Assembly (NCBI GenBank): GCA_003164135.1
Contig: PLSD01000016.1
Coordinates: 1 to 35,734 of the forward strand
DNA from: Acetobacteraceae bacterium
GTDB lineage: Bacteria > Pseudomonadota > Alphaproteobacteria > Acetobacterales > Acetobacteraceae
DNA length: 35,734 bases
Reading direction: 5' to 3'
Shown: in pieces, positions 22,618 through 33,078 of the stretch
Layout: each line of letters begins with the position of its first letter
Numbering within the stretch: the first letter of the stretch is position 1
Made by a program: the position numbers and the translations under genes
Notes under the pieces: model-generated
The model's input: the letters and a program-made list of their open reading frames with translations, nothing else
Databases searched by the model: none
Told to the model about the DNA's origin: nothing

Positions 22618-24414
22618 ATGACTCCCGTACCAGGACAGAATGAACCGGACATAAAGTTGCCGGATGCCGAGATGCTCGGCAGGTCCATGGCCGATATTGC
22701 CGCGCGCTCGCAACGGCTGGTGAACGACTGGCTGCGGCGCCAGACGCAGGAGGGGGTGGCGCTGGACCCGCTGAATGTGGGCGGCGCGTTTCTGGAAATG
22801 ACCACCAAGCTGCTGTCCAATCCGGGGCAGCTGGTGCAGGCGCAGCTTGGGCTGTGGCGCGATTACATGACGCTATGGCAGAACACGACGCGGCGGATCA
22901 TGGGCATCGACTCGACGCCGGTGATCGAGAGCGACCCGAAGGACAAGCGCTTCGCCGATCCGGCGTGGCAGCAGAACGAAATTTTTGACTACATCAAGCA
23001 GTCGTATCTGCTCTCCGCGCGCTACATCAACGATGTGGTGACCCATGTGGACGGGCTGGAGCCCAAGACAGCGCAGAAGATCGATTTTTATTCCCGCCAG
23101 TTCATCAACGCGCTCAGCCCCTCCAATTTTGCCATGACCAACCCGGAGGTGCTGCGCCGCACGCGCGAGACCGGCGGGGAGAACCTTGTGAAGGGGTTGA
23201 GCAACCTGCTGAGCGACCTTGAGCAGGGGCGGGGCAATCTGCGCATCAAGATGACCGATACCGAGGCCTTCAAGGTGGGCGGGAATATTGCCGTCTCGGA
23301 AGGCAAGGTGGTGTTCCAGAACGAGCTGATGCAGTTGATCCAGTACACCCCGGCGACCGAGACCGTGTTTGCCCGGCCGGTGGTGATTTTCCCGCCGTGG
23401 ATCAACAAGTTTTATATTCTCGACCTGCGGCCGAAGAACTCGCTGGTGCGTTATCTCGTGTCGCAGGGGCATACCGTGTTCATGGTGAGCTGGGTGAACC
23501 CGGATGCGAGCCTGGCGGATAAGAATTTCGACGATTACATGGTGGACGGCGTGTTCGCGGCGCTGGACGCGATCGAGAAAGCCACCAAGACGCGCGAGGT
23601 GAATGCGATCGGCTATTGCCTGGGCGGCACGCTGCTGGCGGCCTCGCTGGCGTATATGAAGGCGACCGGGGACGACCGGATCAAGGCGGCCACCTTCCTG
23701 GTGACGCTGACCGATTTCACCGATGCGGGTGAGCTGGGCGTGTTCATCGACGAGGAGCAACTGAGCAACATCGAGGAGAAGATGTTCAAGCAGGGCTATC
23801 TTGAAGGCGCGGACATGGCCTCGACCTTTAACATGTTGCGGGCGAATGATCTGATCTGGAGCTTTGTGGTCAACAACTACCTGCTTGGGCAGGAGCCGTT
23901 TCCGTTCGATCTGCTGTACTGGAATTCGGACTCGACGCGGATGCCGCCGGTGATGCATTCGTTTTATTTGCGCAATATGTACCAGAAGAACCTGCTTTCG
24001 CAGCCGGGCGGGATTTCCATGAAGGGCGTGGCAATCGACCTGCGCCATATTGATATTCCGGTGTATTTTCTCTCCTGCCGGGAGGATCACATCACGCCGT
24101 GGACCAGTACCTACAAGGGGGCGAAGAATTTTGGCGGGCCGGTGCGCTTCGTGCTGGCGGCCTCTGGGCACATTGCCGGCGTGGTCAATCCGCCCGAGGG
24201 TGGCAAATACAACCACTTCATTAATGCCGAAATGCCGGAAACCCCGGATGAATGGTTCACGGGCAGCACCGAGGTTGCCGGTTCCTGGTGGCCGGATTGG
24301 CAGCGCTGGATCAGCGGGTTTGACAAGACCCAGGTGCCGGCGCGGATTCCGGGCAAGGGGCGGCTGAAAGTGATTGAGGATGCGCCGGGGAGCTACGTTA
24401 AGGTCCGCGCGTGA
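22618..24414 (+). CDS. phaC: class I poly(3-hydroxyalkanoate) synthase
   Basis: This 598-residue protein polymerises (R)-3-hydroxyacyl-CoA, typically 3-hydroxybutyryl-CoA, to PHA on the granule surface. It has the N-terminal PhaC domain (about 60-235) and an alpha/beta-hydrolase fold with the lipase-like box GYCLGGT. The catalytic triad is C334, D490 (SCREDHITPW) and H518 (ASGHIAGVVNPP). Length fits class I, which works without PhaE or PhaR. AAGGA lies 8-12 nt before the ATG. No phaA, phaB or phasin genes are adjacent. Together with aceA it points to an organism that stores and reuses C2/C4 carbon. Confidence 0.97.
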   Translation: MTPVPGQNEPDIKLPDAEMLGRSMADIAARSQRLVNDWLRRQTQEGVALDPLNVGGAFLEMTTKLLSNPGQLVQAQLGLWRDYMTLWQNTTRRIMGIDSTPVIESDPKDKRFADPAWQQNEIFDYIKQSYLLSARYINDVVTHVDGLEPKTAQKIDFYSRQFINALSPSNFAMTNPEVLRRTRETGGENLVKGLSNLLSDLEQGRGNLRIKMTDTEAFKVGGNIAVSEGKVVFQNELMQLIQYTPATETVFARPVVIFPPWINKFYILDLRPKNSLVRYLVSQGHTVFMVSWVNPDASLADKNFDDYMVDGVFAALDAIEKATKTREVNAIGYCLGGTLLAASLAYMKATGDDRIKAATFLVTLTDFTDAGELGVFIDEEQLSNIEEKMFKQGYLEGADMASTFNMLRANDLIWSFVVNNYLLGQEPFPFDLLYWNSDSTRMPPVMHSFYLRNMYQKNLLSQPGGISMKGVAIDLRHIDIPVYFLSCREDHITPWTSTYKGAKNFGGPVRFVLAASGHIAGVVNPPEGGKYNHFINAEMPETPDEWFTGSTEVAGSWWPDWQRWISGFDKTQVPARIPGKGRLKVIEDAPGSYVKVRA

Positions 24415-24518
24415 GGTCGTCGCCGCAATTGTGATCGGACCCGTCTGCCTGTAAGGCACTGCGAGAAGCGGCCCTGCCCGCAACTTTGGGGACCGCCACT
24501 TTTGGCAAGGGTTTTTGG

Positions 24519-25598
24519 ATGCGCGTGCTGCATGTGATGGCGGGCAAGGGTAATGGCGGGGCCGAGCTGTACTCGACCGATGTTATGCTCAGCCTGCACG
24601 AAGCCGGGGTGGACCAGTGCGTGGTGATGCGCCCGGATGCGCCGCGTGCCGCGGAGCTGCATCAGGCGGGGCTGCGCATGGCGCCGCAGGTGCTGCGCCA
24701 TGCCGTGCGGCCGCTGCAATGGTGGCGGATGCGCCGGCTCATCGCGCGGGAACAGCCCGATATTATTCATTGCTGGATGCGCCGTGCCGCCAGCCTGGTG
24801 CCGGCCAAGGCACAAATGCGGGCGGAGGTGATCGGCTGGTTCGGCGATTACGAGGAACTGCGGCATTTCAGGCATTGCACCCGCTTTGCCGGGGTGACGC
24901 GCGATTTGGTGCGGCACATGCGCGAAAATGGCGTGCCGCCGGAAAAGGCGGCCTACATCCCGACCTTTCCCTCGGTGGACGATGCGCCGGCGATTGACCG
25001 CGCGGCGCTGGCGACGGCGCCGGAGGCGCGGGTGTTGCTCACGCTCTCGCGCCTGCACCAGGTGAAGGGGCTGGACACCATGCTGCATGCCCTGGTGTCG
25101 TTGCCTGATTGCGTGCTGTGGATTGCCGGGGATGGGCCGATGCGGGCCGAGCTGGAGGCGCTGGCGGTGCGGCTGGAGGTAGCCGGGCGGGTGCGCTTCC
25201 TCGGCTGGCGGACCGACCGCGGGGCCTTGCTGCGTGCCGCCGATATCTGCCTGCTGCCTTCGCGCTACGAGCCGTTCGGGACCGTGATTTTGGACGCATG
25301 GCAGGCGGGGACCGCGTTTATCGCCTGCGACAGCGACGGGCCGCGCGCCTATATCCGCAACGGCGAGAACGGCATGCTGGTGCCCGTGGATGACAGCGCG
25401 GCGCTGGCTGCGGCGGCGCGCGCGGTGCTGGATGACGACAGTTTGCGCCAGCGCATTGCCACGCAGGGCCATGCCGAATACCTGGCCGAATTCACCCGCG
25501 AGGCGGTGACGCGGCAATGGATCGACTATTACGAGGGCCTGGAAGCGGGCCTGCTCGCACAGCGTAAGCCCAGTGGGATTGCCGCCGGTGCTTTCTGA
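24519..25598 (+). CDS. GT4-type glycosyltransferase
   Basis: This 359-residue protein of the GT-B fold starts MRVLHVMAGKGNGGAELY at 24519; an upstream in-frame TTG at 24486 is less likely, because AAGG lies 8 nt before the ATG. The C-terminal domain (about 170-345) has LTLSRLHQVKGLD, WIAGDGPMRAELEALA, and the nucleotide-sugar E-x7-E element in PSRYEPFGTVILDAWQAG. It should transfer a sugar from a nucleotide donor in the cytoplasm, probably to a lipid-linked glycan or LPS core. It overlaps the next gene, a WaaL/Wzy-type membrane protein, by 26 bp, so the two work in the same surface-glycan pathway. Sugar specificity is unknown. Confidence 0.9.
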   Translation: MRVLHVMAGKGNGGAELYSTDVMLSLHEAGVDQCVVMRPDAPRAAELHQAGLRMAPQVLRHAVRPLQWWRMRRLIAREQPDIIHCWMRRAASLVPAKAQMRAEVIGWFGDYEELRHFRHCTRFAGVTRDLVRHMRENGVPPEKAAYIPTFPSVDDAPAIDRAALATAPEARVLLTLSRLHQVKGLDTMLHALVSLPDCVLWIAGDGPMRAELEALAVRLEVAGRVRFLGWRTDRGALLRAADICLLPSRYEPFGTVILDAWQAGTAFIACDSDGPRAYIRNGENGMLVPVDDSAALAAAARAVLDDDSLRQRIATQGHAEYLAEFTREAVTRQWIDYYEGLEAGLLAQRKPSGIAAGAF

Positions 25599-26877
25599 AC
25601 GGCTGCGTCAGGTGGCTCTGGTGGCGGCGTTGCTGGTACCGTTGGGGCTGCTGCATGCCTGGGTGCTGGCGGAAATCTGCATCGGCGTGGTGGATGTATT
25701 GTTTTTGGTGGAAGCCGCGCGGGGGCGGGGCTTTGCCTGGGCGCGCCAACCGTGGTTCATGGTGGCGCTGCTGTGGTGGGGCTGGCTCACGCTGTGCTCG
25801 CTGCCGCTGCCCGGCCTGGGGCTGGTAACGGCGGGCTGGAAGTTGGGCTTTTTGCAGGCGCTGGTGGTCCCGCGGTTTTTTGTGTTCACCGCGGCGCTGG
25901 CGGACTGGGTGCTGACCACGCCCGGCGCGCGGCGGGCGGCGTGGCTGACGCTGGCGGCAACAAGCCTGTGGATCGGCGTGGAGGCGTGGCAGCAATACCT
26001 CACCGGCAGCAATCTGTTTGGCGACCACCGCTGGAACGACGGCTCGCTGACGGGGCCGTTCTATAAGCCGCGCGCCGGGGCGCTGTATGCGCATCTGCTG
26101 TTTGCCGCCATGCTGCCGCCGGTGCTGGCAATGTTGAGCAAGCCGGGTGCGGCTTGGCGTGCCGGGGCTATTGCACTGGCGGGGCTGGGGGTGGTGACGT
26201 CCGTGCTGATCGGCCAGCGCATGGGGGTGGTGCTGACTGCCGTCGGCATGGCCGGGACTGCTTTGCTAATCCCGCAACTGCGCCGGGTGACGCTGGTGCT
26301 GCTGGTGCTGGCGGTGCTGGTGCTGCTGGCCACGCCGGTGATCTCGCCGCCGACCTATGCCAAGCTGGTGGGGGAGACTTACCGCAACCTGCACCATTTT
26401 ACCCTGAGCCCATATGGCGAATTATATACCCGGGCCACGGTCATGGGGCTGGCCTCGCCCTGGCATGGCTGGGGCTATAACGGGTTTCGCGCGCTCTGTC
26501 CGTTGCCGCAATTTGGCGGTGGATTTCCGGCTTTGGGGATTGCGCCGACCCTGCTGGGCCTGGGGGCGTGCAATCTGCACCCGCATAATTTCTATTTTCA
26601 GGCGTTTGCCGACGCCGGTGTGCCGGGGCTGATCCTGTTCGCCGCCATGATCGCGGTATGGCTGACCACGCTGGCACGCGGGATGGGAAGAAACCCGGCG
26701 CCGCTGCAGGCGGGGCTGTTTATGGCGGTTGTCACCTTCGTGTGGCCGCTTGGCTCGGCGGACGCGTTTCCCATTCTCTACATGTCCGGTTGGCTGTTCT
26801 TTGTGTTTGGCTTGGCGCTGGCGGTGAACCGGGCGAGCGCGGCGGCGGGGCTAGGCCAGCCGGCCGTGCGCAGTTGA
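25573..26877 (+). CDS. O-antigen ligase/polymerase family membrane protein (WaaL/Wzy type)
   Basis: This 434-residue polytopic protein has 10-12 hydrophobic segments. The large periplasmic loop (about 270-345) contains GWGYNGFRALCPL and the family motif HPHNFYFQAFADAGVPG (H-N-x-G spacing), as in O-antigen ligases. It would join an undecaprenyl-linked glycan to lipid A-core, or polymerise it, on the periplasmic side. The start is GTG at 25573 inside the glycosyltransferase gene; a second in-frame GTG at 25588 is possible. Coupling with the glycosyltransferase fits a small LPS/exopolysaccharide locus. Ligase and polymerase cannot be told apart from sequence alone. Confidence 0.82.
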   Translation: MGLPPVLSERLRQVALVAALLVPLGLLHAWVLAEICIGVVDVLFLVEAARGRGFAWARQPWFMVALLWWGWLTLCSLPLPGLGLVTAGWKLGFLQALVVPRFFVFTAALADWVLTTPGARRAAWLTLAATSLWIGVEAWQQYLTGSNLFGDHRWNDGSLTGPFYKPRAGALYAHLLFAAMLPPVLAMLSKPGAAWRAGAIALAGLGVVTSVLIGQRMGVVLTAVGMAGTALLIPQLRRVTLVLLVLAVLVLLATPVISPPTYAKLVGETYRNLHHFTLSPYGELYTRATVMGLASPWHGWGYNGFRALCPLPQFGGGFPALGIAPTLLGLGACNLHPHNFYFQAFADAGVPGLILFAAMIAVWLTTLARGMGRNPAPLQAGLFMAVVTFVWPLGSADAFPILYMSGWLFFVFGLALAVNRASAAAGLGQPAVRS

Positions 26878-26976
26878 CAGTATGCGGTGGAAACGGCACC
26901 TCCGGCATATGGCTGAATTTATAGTGCCGGGTGTGGGATTGTTGCGGTCTCGTATTTTTTTGAGGCTGGGTTGCGC

Positions 26977-28026
26977 ATGATGTTGCGGATCGTTCATGTC
27001 GGCTATTTTCCGGTCTCGCTGAGTAACCCGAACCAGCATGCGGTTGAGGTCAAGCTTTCCAATGGCTTCACCCGTAATGGCCATGCGGTGTTCAACCTCT
27101 CGGACCGCGATATCGCCCGCGCGGCGGGGATGGGGCACTACCGGCTGGGGCGGCGTTCAGCCAACCGGATGCTGCGCGAATTTTGCCGCGAGCACCGGCC
27201 GGAGCTGCTGGTGCTGGGCCATGCCGATATGATCGAGGCGGAGACGATTGCCGCGATCCGCGCGGATTTGCCGGATTTGCGGGTGGTGCAGTGGAACGTC
27301 GACCCGCTGTTCGAGCCCGGCAATGTGGCGCGGATTCTGAGCAAGATAGAGGTTGTGGACGCAACGCTGATTTCCACCGCCGGGGCAGCGCTGGAGGTGT
27401 TGCGCCGGCCGGGCAAGGTGGTGGGGTTTCTGCCCAACCCGGTGGACCTTTCCATAGAACGGGCGCGGATGGACCAGGTGGAGACGCCGGCATTCGACGT
27501 GTTGTACGCCTGCGGCAACCCGCGCCGGCCGCTGCGGGTGGTGTGCGGCAAGCCGTGGGACATGGAGGATTTCACCCGCGCGCTGCGGGAGCTTGCGCCG
27601 GGGGTGAGAATGCTCACGCCGGGGATGTTCGGGCAGAAGCTGTTGTTTGGCGCGGCGTATCAGGACGGGCTGGAGCAGGCGGGGATCGGGCTGAATATAA
27701 GCCGGCGCAGCGATTATTTTCTGTATACCTCCGACCGGCTGGCGCACCTGATGGGTAATGGGCTGCTTGCCGCGATTGAGCGGCAGACGGGGTATGATAC
27801 GCTGTTCTCGGATGATGAGATGATATTCTTTTCCTCGATGGAAGAGCTGGCGGAGAAGTTGCGGTTTTACGTGGGCGCTCCGGCGGCGCGCATGGCGGCG
27901 GCGGCGGCGGGGCGGGCTAAGTATTTCGAGCTGTTTAACGAACGCCGGGTGGCGGAATATGTGGTGGAGGCGGCGTTTGGCCGTGCCAAGCCAGGCGATT
28001 ATCCGTGGCCGGGAATTCTGGCGTAG
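26977..28026 (+). CDS. CgeB-like glycosyltransferase
   Basis: This 349-residue soluble protein starts at ATG 26977 (MMLRIVHVGYFPVSL); GAGG at 26962 is the likely ribosome site, and a second ATG follows at once. The N-terminal half has alternating beta/alpha pattern and LLVLGHADMIEAETIAAIR and VVQWNVDPLFEP. The C-terminal half has ISRRSDYFLYTSDRLAHLMGNG and the final ERRVAEYVVEAAF, resembling the CgeB / glycosyltransferase family 1 group with a degenerate nucleotide-sugar site. It lies 99 bp after the O-antigen ligase gene on the same strand and is probably part of the same glycan locus. The family call is from pattern memory and moderately sure; donor and acceptor are unknown. Confidence 0.65.
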   Translation: MMLRIVHVGYFPVSLSNPNQHAVEVKLSNGFTRNGHAVFNLSDRDIARAAGMGHYRLGRRSANRMLREFCREHRPELLVLGHADMIEAETIAAIRADLPDLRVVQWNVDPLFEPGNVARILSKIEVVDATLISTAGAALEVLRRPGKVVGFLPNPVDLSIERARMDQVETPAFDVLYACGNPRRPLRVVCGKPWDMEDFTRALRELAPGVRMLTPGMFGQKLLFGAAYQDGLEQAGIGLNISRRSDYFLYTSDRLAHLMGNGLLAAIERQTGYDTLFSDDEMIFFSSMEELAEKLRFYVGAPAARMAAAAAGRAKYFELFNERRVAEYVVEAAFGRAKPGDYPWPGILA

Positions 28027-28069
28027 AATGCCTATATAGGGCGCAAGACAATATGGTGGATGTTTACAA

Positions 28070-29032
28070 ATGGCTGATTTGATTCCCGTGACCGTGCTGA
28101 CCGGCTACCTGGGGGCGGGCAAGACGACGCTGCTGAACCGGATTCTGACGGAGAACCATGGCAAGAAATATGCCGTGATTATCAACGAATTCGGCGAGCT
28201 CGGGGTGGATAACGACCTGGTCGTGGATACCGATGAAGAAGTGTTCGAGATGAACAACGGCTGCATCTGCTGCACGGTGCGGGGCGATTTGATCCGCATT
28301 GTGAACGGGCTGATGAAGCGGGCGGACAAATTCGACGGCATTATCGTGGAGACCACGGGGTTGGCGAACCCGGCGCCGGTGGCGCAGACGTTTTTTGTTG
28401 ATGAGGACGTGAAGGCGAAGACGCGGCTGGATGCGATTGTGACAGTGGTGGATGCGCTGAACTTTTTGCAGCGGCTGGAGGATTCGCCCGAAGCGGCCGA
28501 CCAGGTGGCGTTTGCCGATGTGATTGTGCTGAACAAGCTGGATCTGGTGACGCCCGAGCAACTGGCGGCGGTGGAGGCGCGGATTAAGGGCATTAACCGG
28601 TATGCGGAAATTCACCATGCCACGCGCGGGGATGTGCCGATTGATAAACTGCTCGGGTTGAACGCGTTTGACTTGCAGCGGGTGCTGGAGAGCGTGCCGG
28701 ATTTTCTTGATGAGGATTCCGAGCATACGCATAATGAGCACCTGACGAGTATTTCGCTGGAATGCGCGGCGCCGCTGGATGCGGAAAAATTCCAGACCTG
28801 GATTGGGCATATCTTGCAGACGCAAGGGGCGAACTTGCTGCGTACGAAGGGGATACTTTCGTACAAGAACGAGGACCGGCGGTTTGCGTTCCAGGCAGTG
28901 CATATGATCGCGGATGGGGATTTCGTCGCGCCTTGGAAAGCGGGTGAAGCGCGCAAGAGCCGGATTGTGTTTATCGGGCGGGATTTGAACCGGCCGCAGT
29001 TGCGGCGCGGGTTTGAGAGCTGCGCGGCATAA
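28070..29032 (+). CDS. CobW/P47K-type (COG0523) GTPase, putative metallochaperone
   Basis: This 320-residue protein has a G3E-family GTPase domain: Walker [10 protein letters not shown] (about 11-19), the metal-binding CxCC in NGCICC (about 64-69), [20 protein letters not shown], and the guanine motif NKLD (about 155). The C-terminal CobW_C domain (about 225-315) follows a short His/Glu/Asp stretch ([11 protein letters not shown]) that could bind metal. Such proteins deliver zinc, cobalt or other metals to client enzymes using GTP. GGTGGA lies 10 nt before the ATG. No zinc-uptake or B12 genes are nearby, so the client metal is open. Confidence 0.92.
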   Translation: MADLIPVTVLTGYLGAGKTTLLNRILTENHGKKYAVIINEFGELGVDNDLVVDTDEEVFEMNNGCICCTVRGDLIRIVNGLMKRADKFDGIIVETTGLANPAPVAQTFFVDEDVKAKTRLDAIVTVVDALNFLQRLEDSPEAADQVAFADVIVLNKLDLVTPEQLAAVEARIKGINRYAEIHHATRGDVPIDKLLGLNAFDLQRVLESVPDFLDEDSEHTHNEHLTSISLECAAPLDAEKFQTWIGHILQTQGANLLRTKGILSYKNEDRRFAFQAVHMIADGDFVAPWKAGEARKSRIVFIGRDLNRPQLRRGFESCAA

Positions 29033-29124
29033 GGCTGGGGCGGAATCCACACTATCGTATGGTGGTGGCGGGGGGATAAGCTCACATACCTGGGGTACGT
29101 TCCAGAACCGGGAGTGAGAAGACC

Positions 29125-30093
29125 ATGATCCAGCCGCAGGAAGCCGATTTCCAGTATTCGGACAATTCGCCCTACGACTGGTGCGAGACCAATTTCTTCC
29201 CCTTCGCGGTGCCCGAGGCGCGGATCAGCGGTAGTTTTTATACACTGACCCGGCCCAAGCTGGGCGTGTGCATGAGCGATGTGACGGTGCAGGACCGGAT
29301 CGCCCCGGCGTGGGAGGATCAGCTGTATGTTGATAACCAGCAGCATCTGCCGTGCCCGGCCTCGCTGCTCGACTACAGCCTGCCCAATGGATTGTCGGTG
29401 AAGGCGGTGGAGCCGCTGAAGCTGTACCGCATTGATTACGTGGGCATTGACGATACCGAAATCCATGTCGAGTTCCGCGCGTTGATGGAACCGTTCGACA
29501 TGAACGACCCGGCGATGGACCCGATGGCGGCGGCGCGGATTGGCCAGGGCTGGGGCGGGGCGGCGTTTGCCGGGCATTATGAGATCACCGGGCGGATTAC
29601 CGGTGAGGCGGTGCTGCGCGGTAAGAAGTACAAGGTGGATTACGTGGATACGCTCGACCGCAGCTGGGGGCCGCGCAAGGAGCGCGACAACGGCAATGCG
29701 AGCTGGATTCACGGCTCCTTCGGCGAGCGGCTGACCATGCACGCGTTTGTCGGGCTGGACCCCGCGCATACCCAGGCGTTTGGGCCGTTAATCAGCGGTT
29801 ATGTGCTGGAGGATGGTAAGCTTTATGGCCTCACCGCCGCCTCGGGCGAGGCGGAGCGGCAGGGGATTTTCCCGATGTCGAGCCGGATTTCCGTCACCGA
29901 TACGCGGGGCAAGCGGTTTGATTTTACCGCCGCGACCATCAGCTCCTCGCCATGGGCGCCGTTTCCCTCGATGGTTTATACGCAGGCGTTCCAGCGTTGG
30001 AATTACAATGGCGAGATCGGCTACGGCGTGCAGCAGGATGTGCTCAGCCGGTCGTACCTGACACGTAATCGCGCGCTGATCGGGGCGATTTAA
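29125..30093 (+). CDS. uncharacterised protein, DUF7064/7065-like (possible beta-barrel hydratase fold)
   Basis: This 322-residue soluble protein has no signal peptide or membrane segment. The sequence is rich in beta-strand-like segments, with LKLYRIDYVG, FRALMEPFD, the highly distinctive DYVDTLDRSWGPRKERDNG around residue 172-190, and a C-terminal QRWNYNGEIGYGVQQD. The DRSWG-R motif is typical of a group of uncharacterised proteins annotated as DUF7064/7065, with a lipocalin-like two-barrel fold resembling carotenoid 1,2-hydratase or AttH. I am only moderately sure of this placement. GGGAG lies about 12 nt before the ATG. It converges with the next gene, 6 bp away. Confidence 0.6.
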   Translation: MIQPQEADFQYSDNSPYDWCETNFFPFAVPEARISGSFYTLTRPKLGVCMSDVTVQDRIAPAWEDQLYVDNQQHLPCPASLLDYSLPNGLSVKAVEPLKLYRIDYVGIDDTEIHVEFRALMEPFDMNDPAMDPMAAARIGQGWGGAAFAGHYEITGRITGEAVLRGKKYKVDYVDTLDRSWGPRKERDNGNASWIHGSFGERLTMHAFVGLDPAHTQAFGPLISGYVLEDGKLYGLTAASGEAERQGIFPMSSRISVTDTRGKRFDFTAATISSSPWAPFPSMVYTQAFQRWNYNGEIGYGVQQDVLSRSYLTRNRALIGAI

Positions 30094-30099
30094 CGCGGT

Positions 30100-30426
30100 T
30101 CAGCTTGGGGTGTGAGGCTGGGCCGGTGGGGTTAACCAGGAGGGAACGTGGCCCTGAGGCACGTGCATGCCTGGAAAGGCTTTGCTGAGCACGAGCAGTA
30201 TGAGCAGCACGACAATGAGGCCCGCGAAAATGCCGCCGAGCGCGCGAACGGCGTAAACCACCAGGATAAGCGCCGCGACGACGAGTAGAATGAGCTGTAC
30301 GTTTGGCGGAATGCCGGCGGAACTCATCAGGGCGGCGAGCATGCCGTCGATAAAGCCGATGAAGGCCATGACCAGATCGGCAAGCGTCATGATGATCATA
30401 ATAATCAGGTTAATGGCATGGGTCAC
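30100..30426 (-). CDS. small hydrophobic membrane protein
   Basis: This 108-residue protein consists mostly of three hydrophobic segments (about 5-37, 44-65 and 66-86), followed by a short Pro/His tail (HVPQGHVPSWLTPP) that is probably exposed. It has no signal peptide cleavage site and no recognisable motif. It resembles other unclassified small inner-membrane proteins; a structural or regulatory role cannot be named. It lies alone between the convergent DUF7064-like gene and the groESL operon, 195 bp downstream of the groEL stop on the same strand and after groEL's terminator. Confidence 0.55.
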   Translation of the reverse strand: MTHAINLIIMIIMTLADLVMAFIGFIDGMLAALMSSAGIPPNVQLILLVVAALILVVYAVRALGGIFAGLIVVLLILLVLSKAFPGMHVPQGHVPSWLTPPAQPHTPS

Positions 30427-30563
30427 GGCGTGGTCCTCGTTCTACTTGGTCTTCATGTGGTTGTTCCGGGGGAGAATAACCATGCTTTTGTGCGGATGTC
30501 TCGCGGCGCGGCTTTTTGGGGCGCCGTTTGGGAAGCGGGGTAAGCGGGGTAAGCGGATGGGAT

Positions 30564-30593
30564 AAAAAAAGCCCCGGGATTGCTCCCGGGGCT
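30564..30593 (-). terminator. rho-independent terminator of groESL
   Basis: AGCCCCGGGA (30570-30579) pairs with TCCCGGGGCT (30584-30593) around a 4-nt loop; on the minus strand a run of seven T follows (A at 30564-30570). It lies 27 bp after the groEL stop. Confidence 0.94.
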
Positions 30594-30620
30594 CTCTTGT
30601 TTCGCAACGTACAGGCTGGA

Positions 30621-32294
<1,674 letters not shown>

Positions 32295-32299
32295 TTAAA

Positions 32300-32617
32300 T
32301 TAAGCTTTTTTCTTCGGGGCGGCGGGCGCCTCGATGATGCCGAGGATGTCGGATTCCTTCATGATCAGCAGGTCTTCACCGTCGATCTTGACTTCGGTGC
32401 CGGACCATTTGCCGAACAGAACGCGGTCACCCGCTTTAACGTCCAGGGCCACGATGGCGCCGGCTTCGTTACGTGCACCTGAACCGGCGGCGACGACTTC
32501 GCCTTCCATCGGCTTTTCCTTGGCGGTGTCGGGGATGATGATGCCGCCTGCGGTCTTTTCTTCGGCATTAAGCCGGCGGACCACAACGCGGTCGTGCAAT
32601 GGGCGGAATTTCGCCAT
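32300..32617 (-). CDS. groES: 10-kDa co-chaperonin GroES
   Basis: This 105-residue lid of the GroEL folding chamber starts [16 protein letters not shown]. It contains the mobile loop [15 protein letters not shown] that contacts GroEL, and [20 protein letters not shown] near the end. The C-terminus ([10 protein letters not shown]) carries a short Ala/Pro/Lys extension beyond the usual end of about 96 residues. AGGAG lies 7 nt before the ATG. It is the first gene of the operon. Confidence 0.98.
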   Translation of the reverse strand: MAKFRPLHDRVVVRRLNAEEKTAGGIIIPDTAKEKPMEGEVVAAGSGARNEAGAIVALDVKAGDRVLFGKWSGTEVKIDGEDLLIMKESDILGIIEAPAAPKKKA

Positions 32618-32690
32618 CGGGATCGCTCCTAAACTAATAAGTCTTAAAAGCTTAACAACCCGTCCGGCCCGGCACGCGGCACCGCGGTTG

Positions 32691-32717
32691 CTAGCACTCG
32701 CCTTGTGCGAGTGCCAG
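32691..32717. promoter_or_regulatory. CIRCE operator (proximal)
   Basis: CTAGCACTC-N9-GAGTGCCAG differs little from the HrcA site TTAGCACTC-N9-GAGTGCTAA. It lies 74 bp before groES and covers the expected transcription start. Confidence 0.88.
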
Positions 32718-32720
32718 CCT

Positions 32721-32748
32721 TCTAGGGGGAGGTCAGATGGAAGTCAAG
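32721..32748 (-). promoter_or_regulatory. groESL heat-shock type promoter
   Basis: On the minus strand CTTGACT (32742-32748) is followed after 12 bp by CCCCCTAGA (32729-32721). This fits the RpoH pattern (CTTG, then a CCCCTA-like -10) and also offers TTGACT as a sigma-70 -35. It sits between the two CIRCE sites, so both HrcA repression and heat-shock sigma activation are likely. Confidence 0.6.
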
Positions 32749-32752
32749 AAAA

Positions 32753-32779
32753 TTGGCACTCACCCACCTTGAGTGCCAA
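32753..32779. promoter_or_regulatory. CIRCE operator (distal)
   Basis: TTGGCACTC-N9-GAGTGCCAA is a perfect 9-bp dyad of CIRCE type, just upstream of the promoter -35 and 2 bp from the stop codon of the nucleotidyltransferase gene. With the proximal site it brackets the promoter. Confidence 0.9.
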
Positions 32780-32781
32780 GG

Positions 32782-33078
32782 TTAGAAACGGACGGCGTTG
32801 GTGAGGATGATCTGGCGGAAGCCGGCGTCGATCGTGTGCGTGTCAACGACATCGACTTTCCACGGCAGGTCACTCTCGGAAAACGCGTCGCGCAGTGAGG
32901 CGGTCTCGTCCAGCGTCAGGGGGCGGGCGGCGTCGATGGCGAGGTCGAGGTCGGAGAACGGTTTTGCTCCTCCCGTGGCGCGGGAGCCAAAAACCCATAT
33001 TTTTGCCGAGGGCGGCAGGTGGGATTGCAGAATATCCCGGACGATGGCGCGTTGTTCCGGGGTAAGGGCGAGGCTCAT
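32782..33078 (-). CDS. mntA: MntA-like minimal nucleotidyltransferase (antitoxin)
   Basis: This 98-residue protein has the pol-beta-like nucleotidyltransferase signature GS-x10-D-x-D (FGSRATGGAKPFSDLDLAID, about 32-51) and the third acidic residue in WKVDVVD near 78-82. In known HepT/MntA systems (type VII toxin-antitoxin) this enzyme AMPylates a tyrosine of the partner HEPN toxin and so inactivates it. It is encoded after the HEPN gene with a 4-bp overlap, the usual arrangement. It lies directly upstream of the groESL control region on the same strand. Confidence 0.9.
   Translation of the reverse strand: MSLALTPEQRAIVRDILQSHLPPSAKIWVFGSRATGGAKPFSDLDLAIDAARPLTLDETASLRDAFSESDLPWKVDVVDTHTIDAGFRQIILTNAVRF

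Noticed and set aside
22873..24483. 536-codon minus-strand frame opposite phaC
   Set aside because: His/Arg-rich antisense shadow of a certain gene in high-GC DNA.
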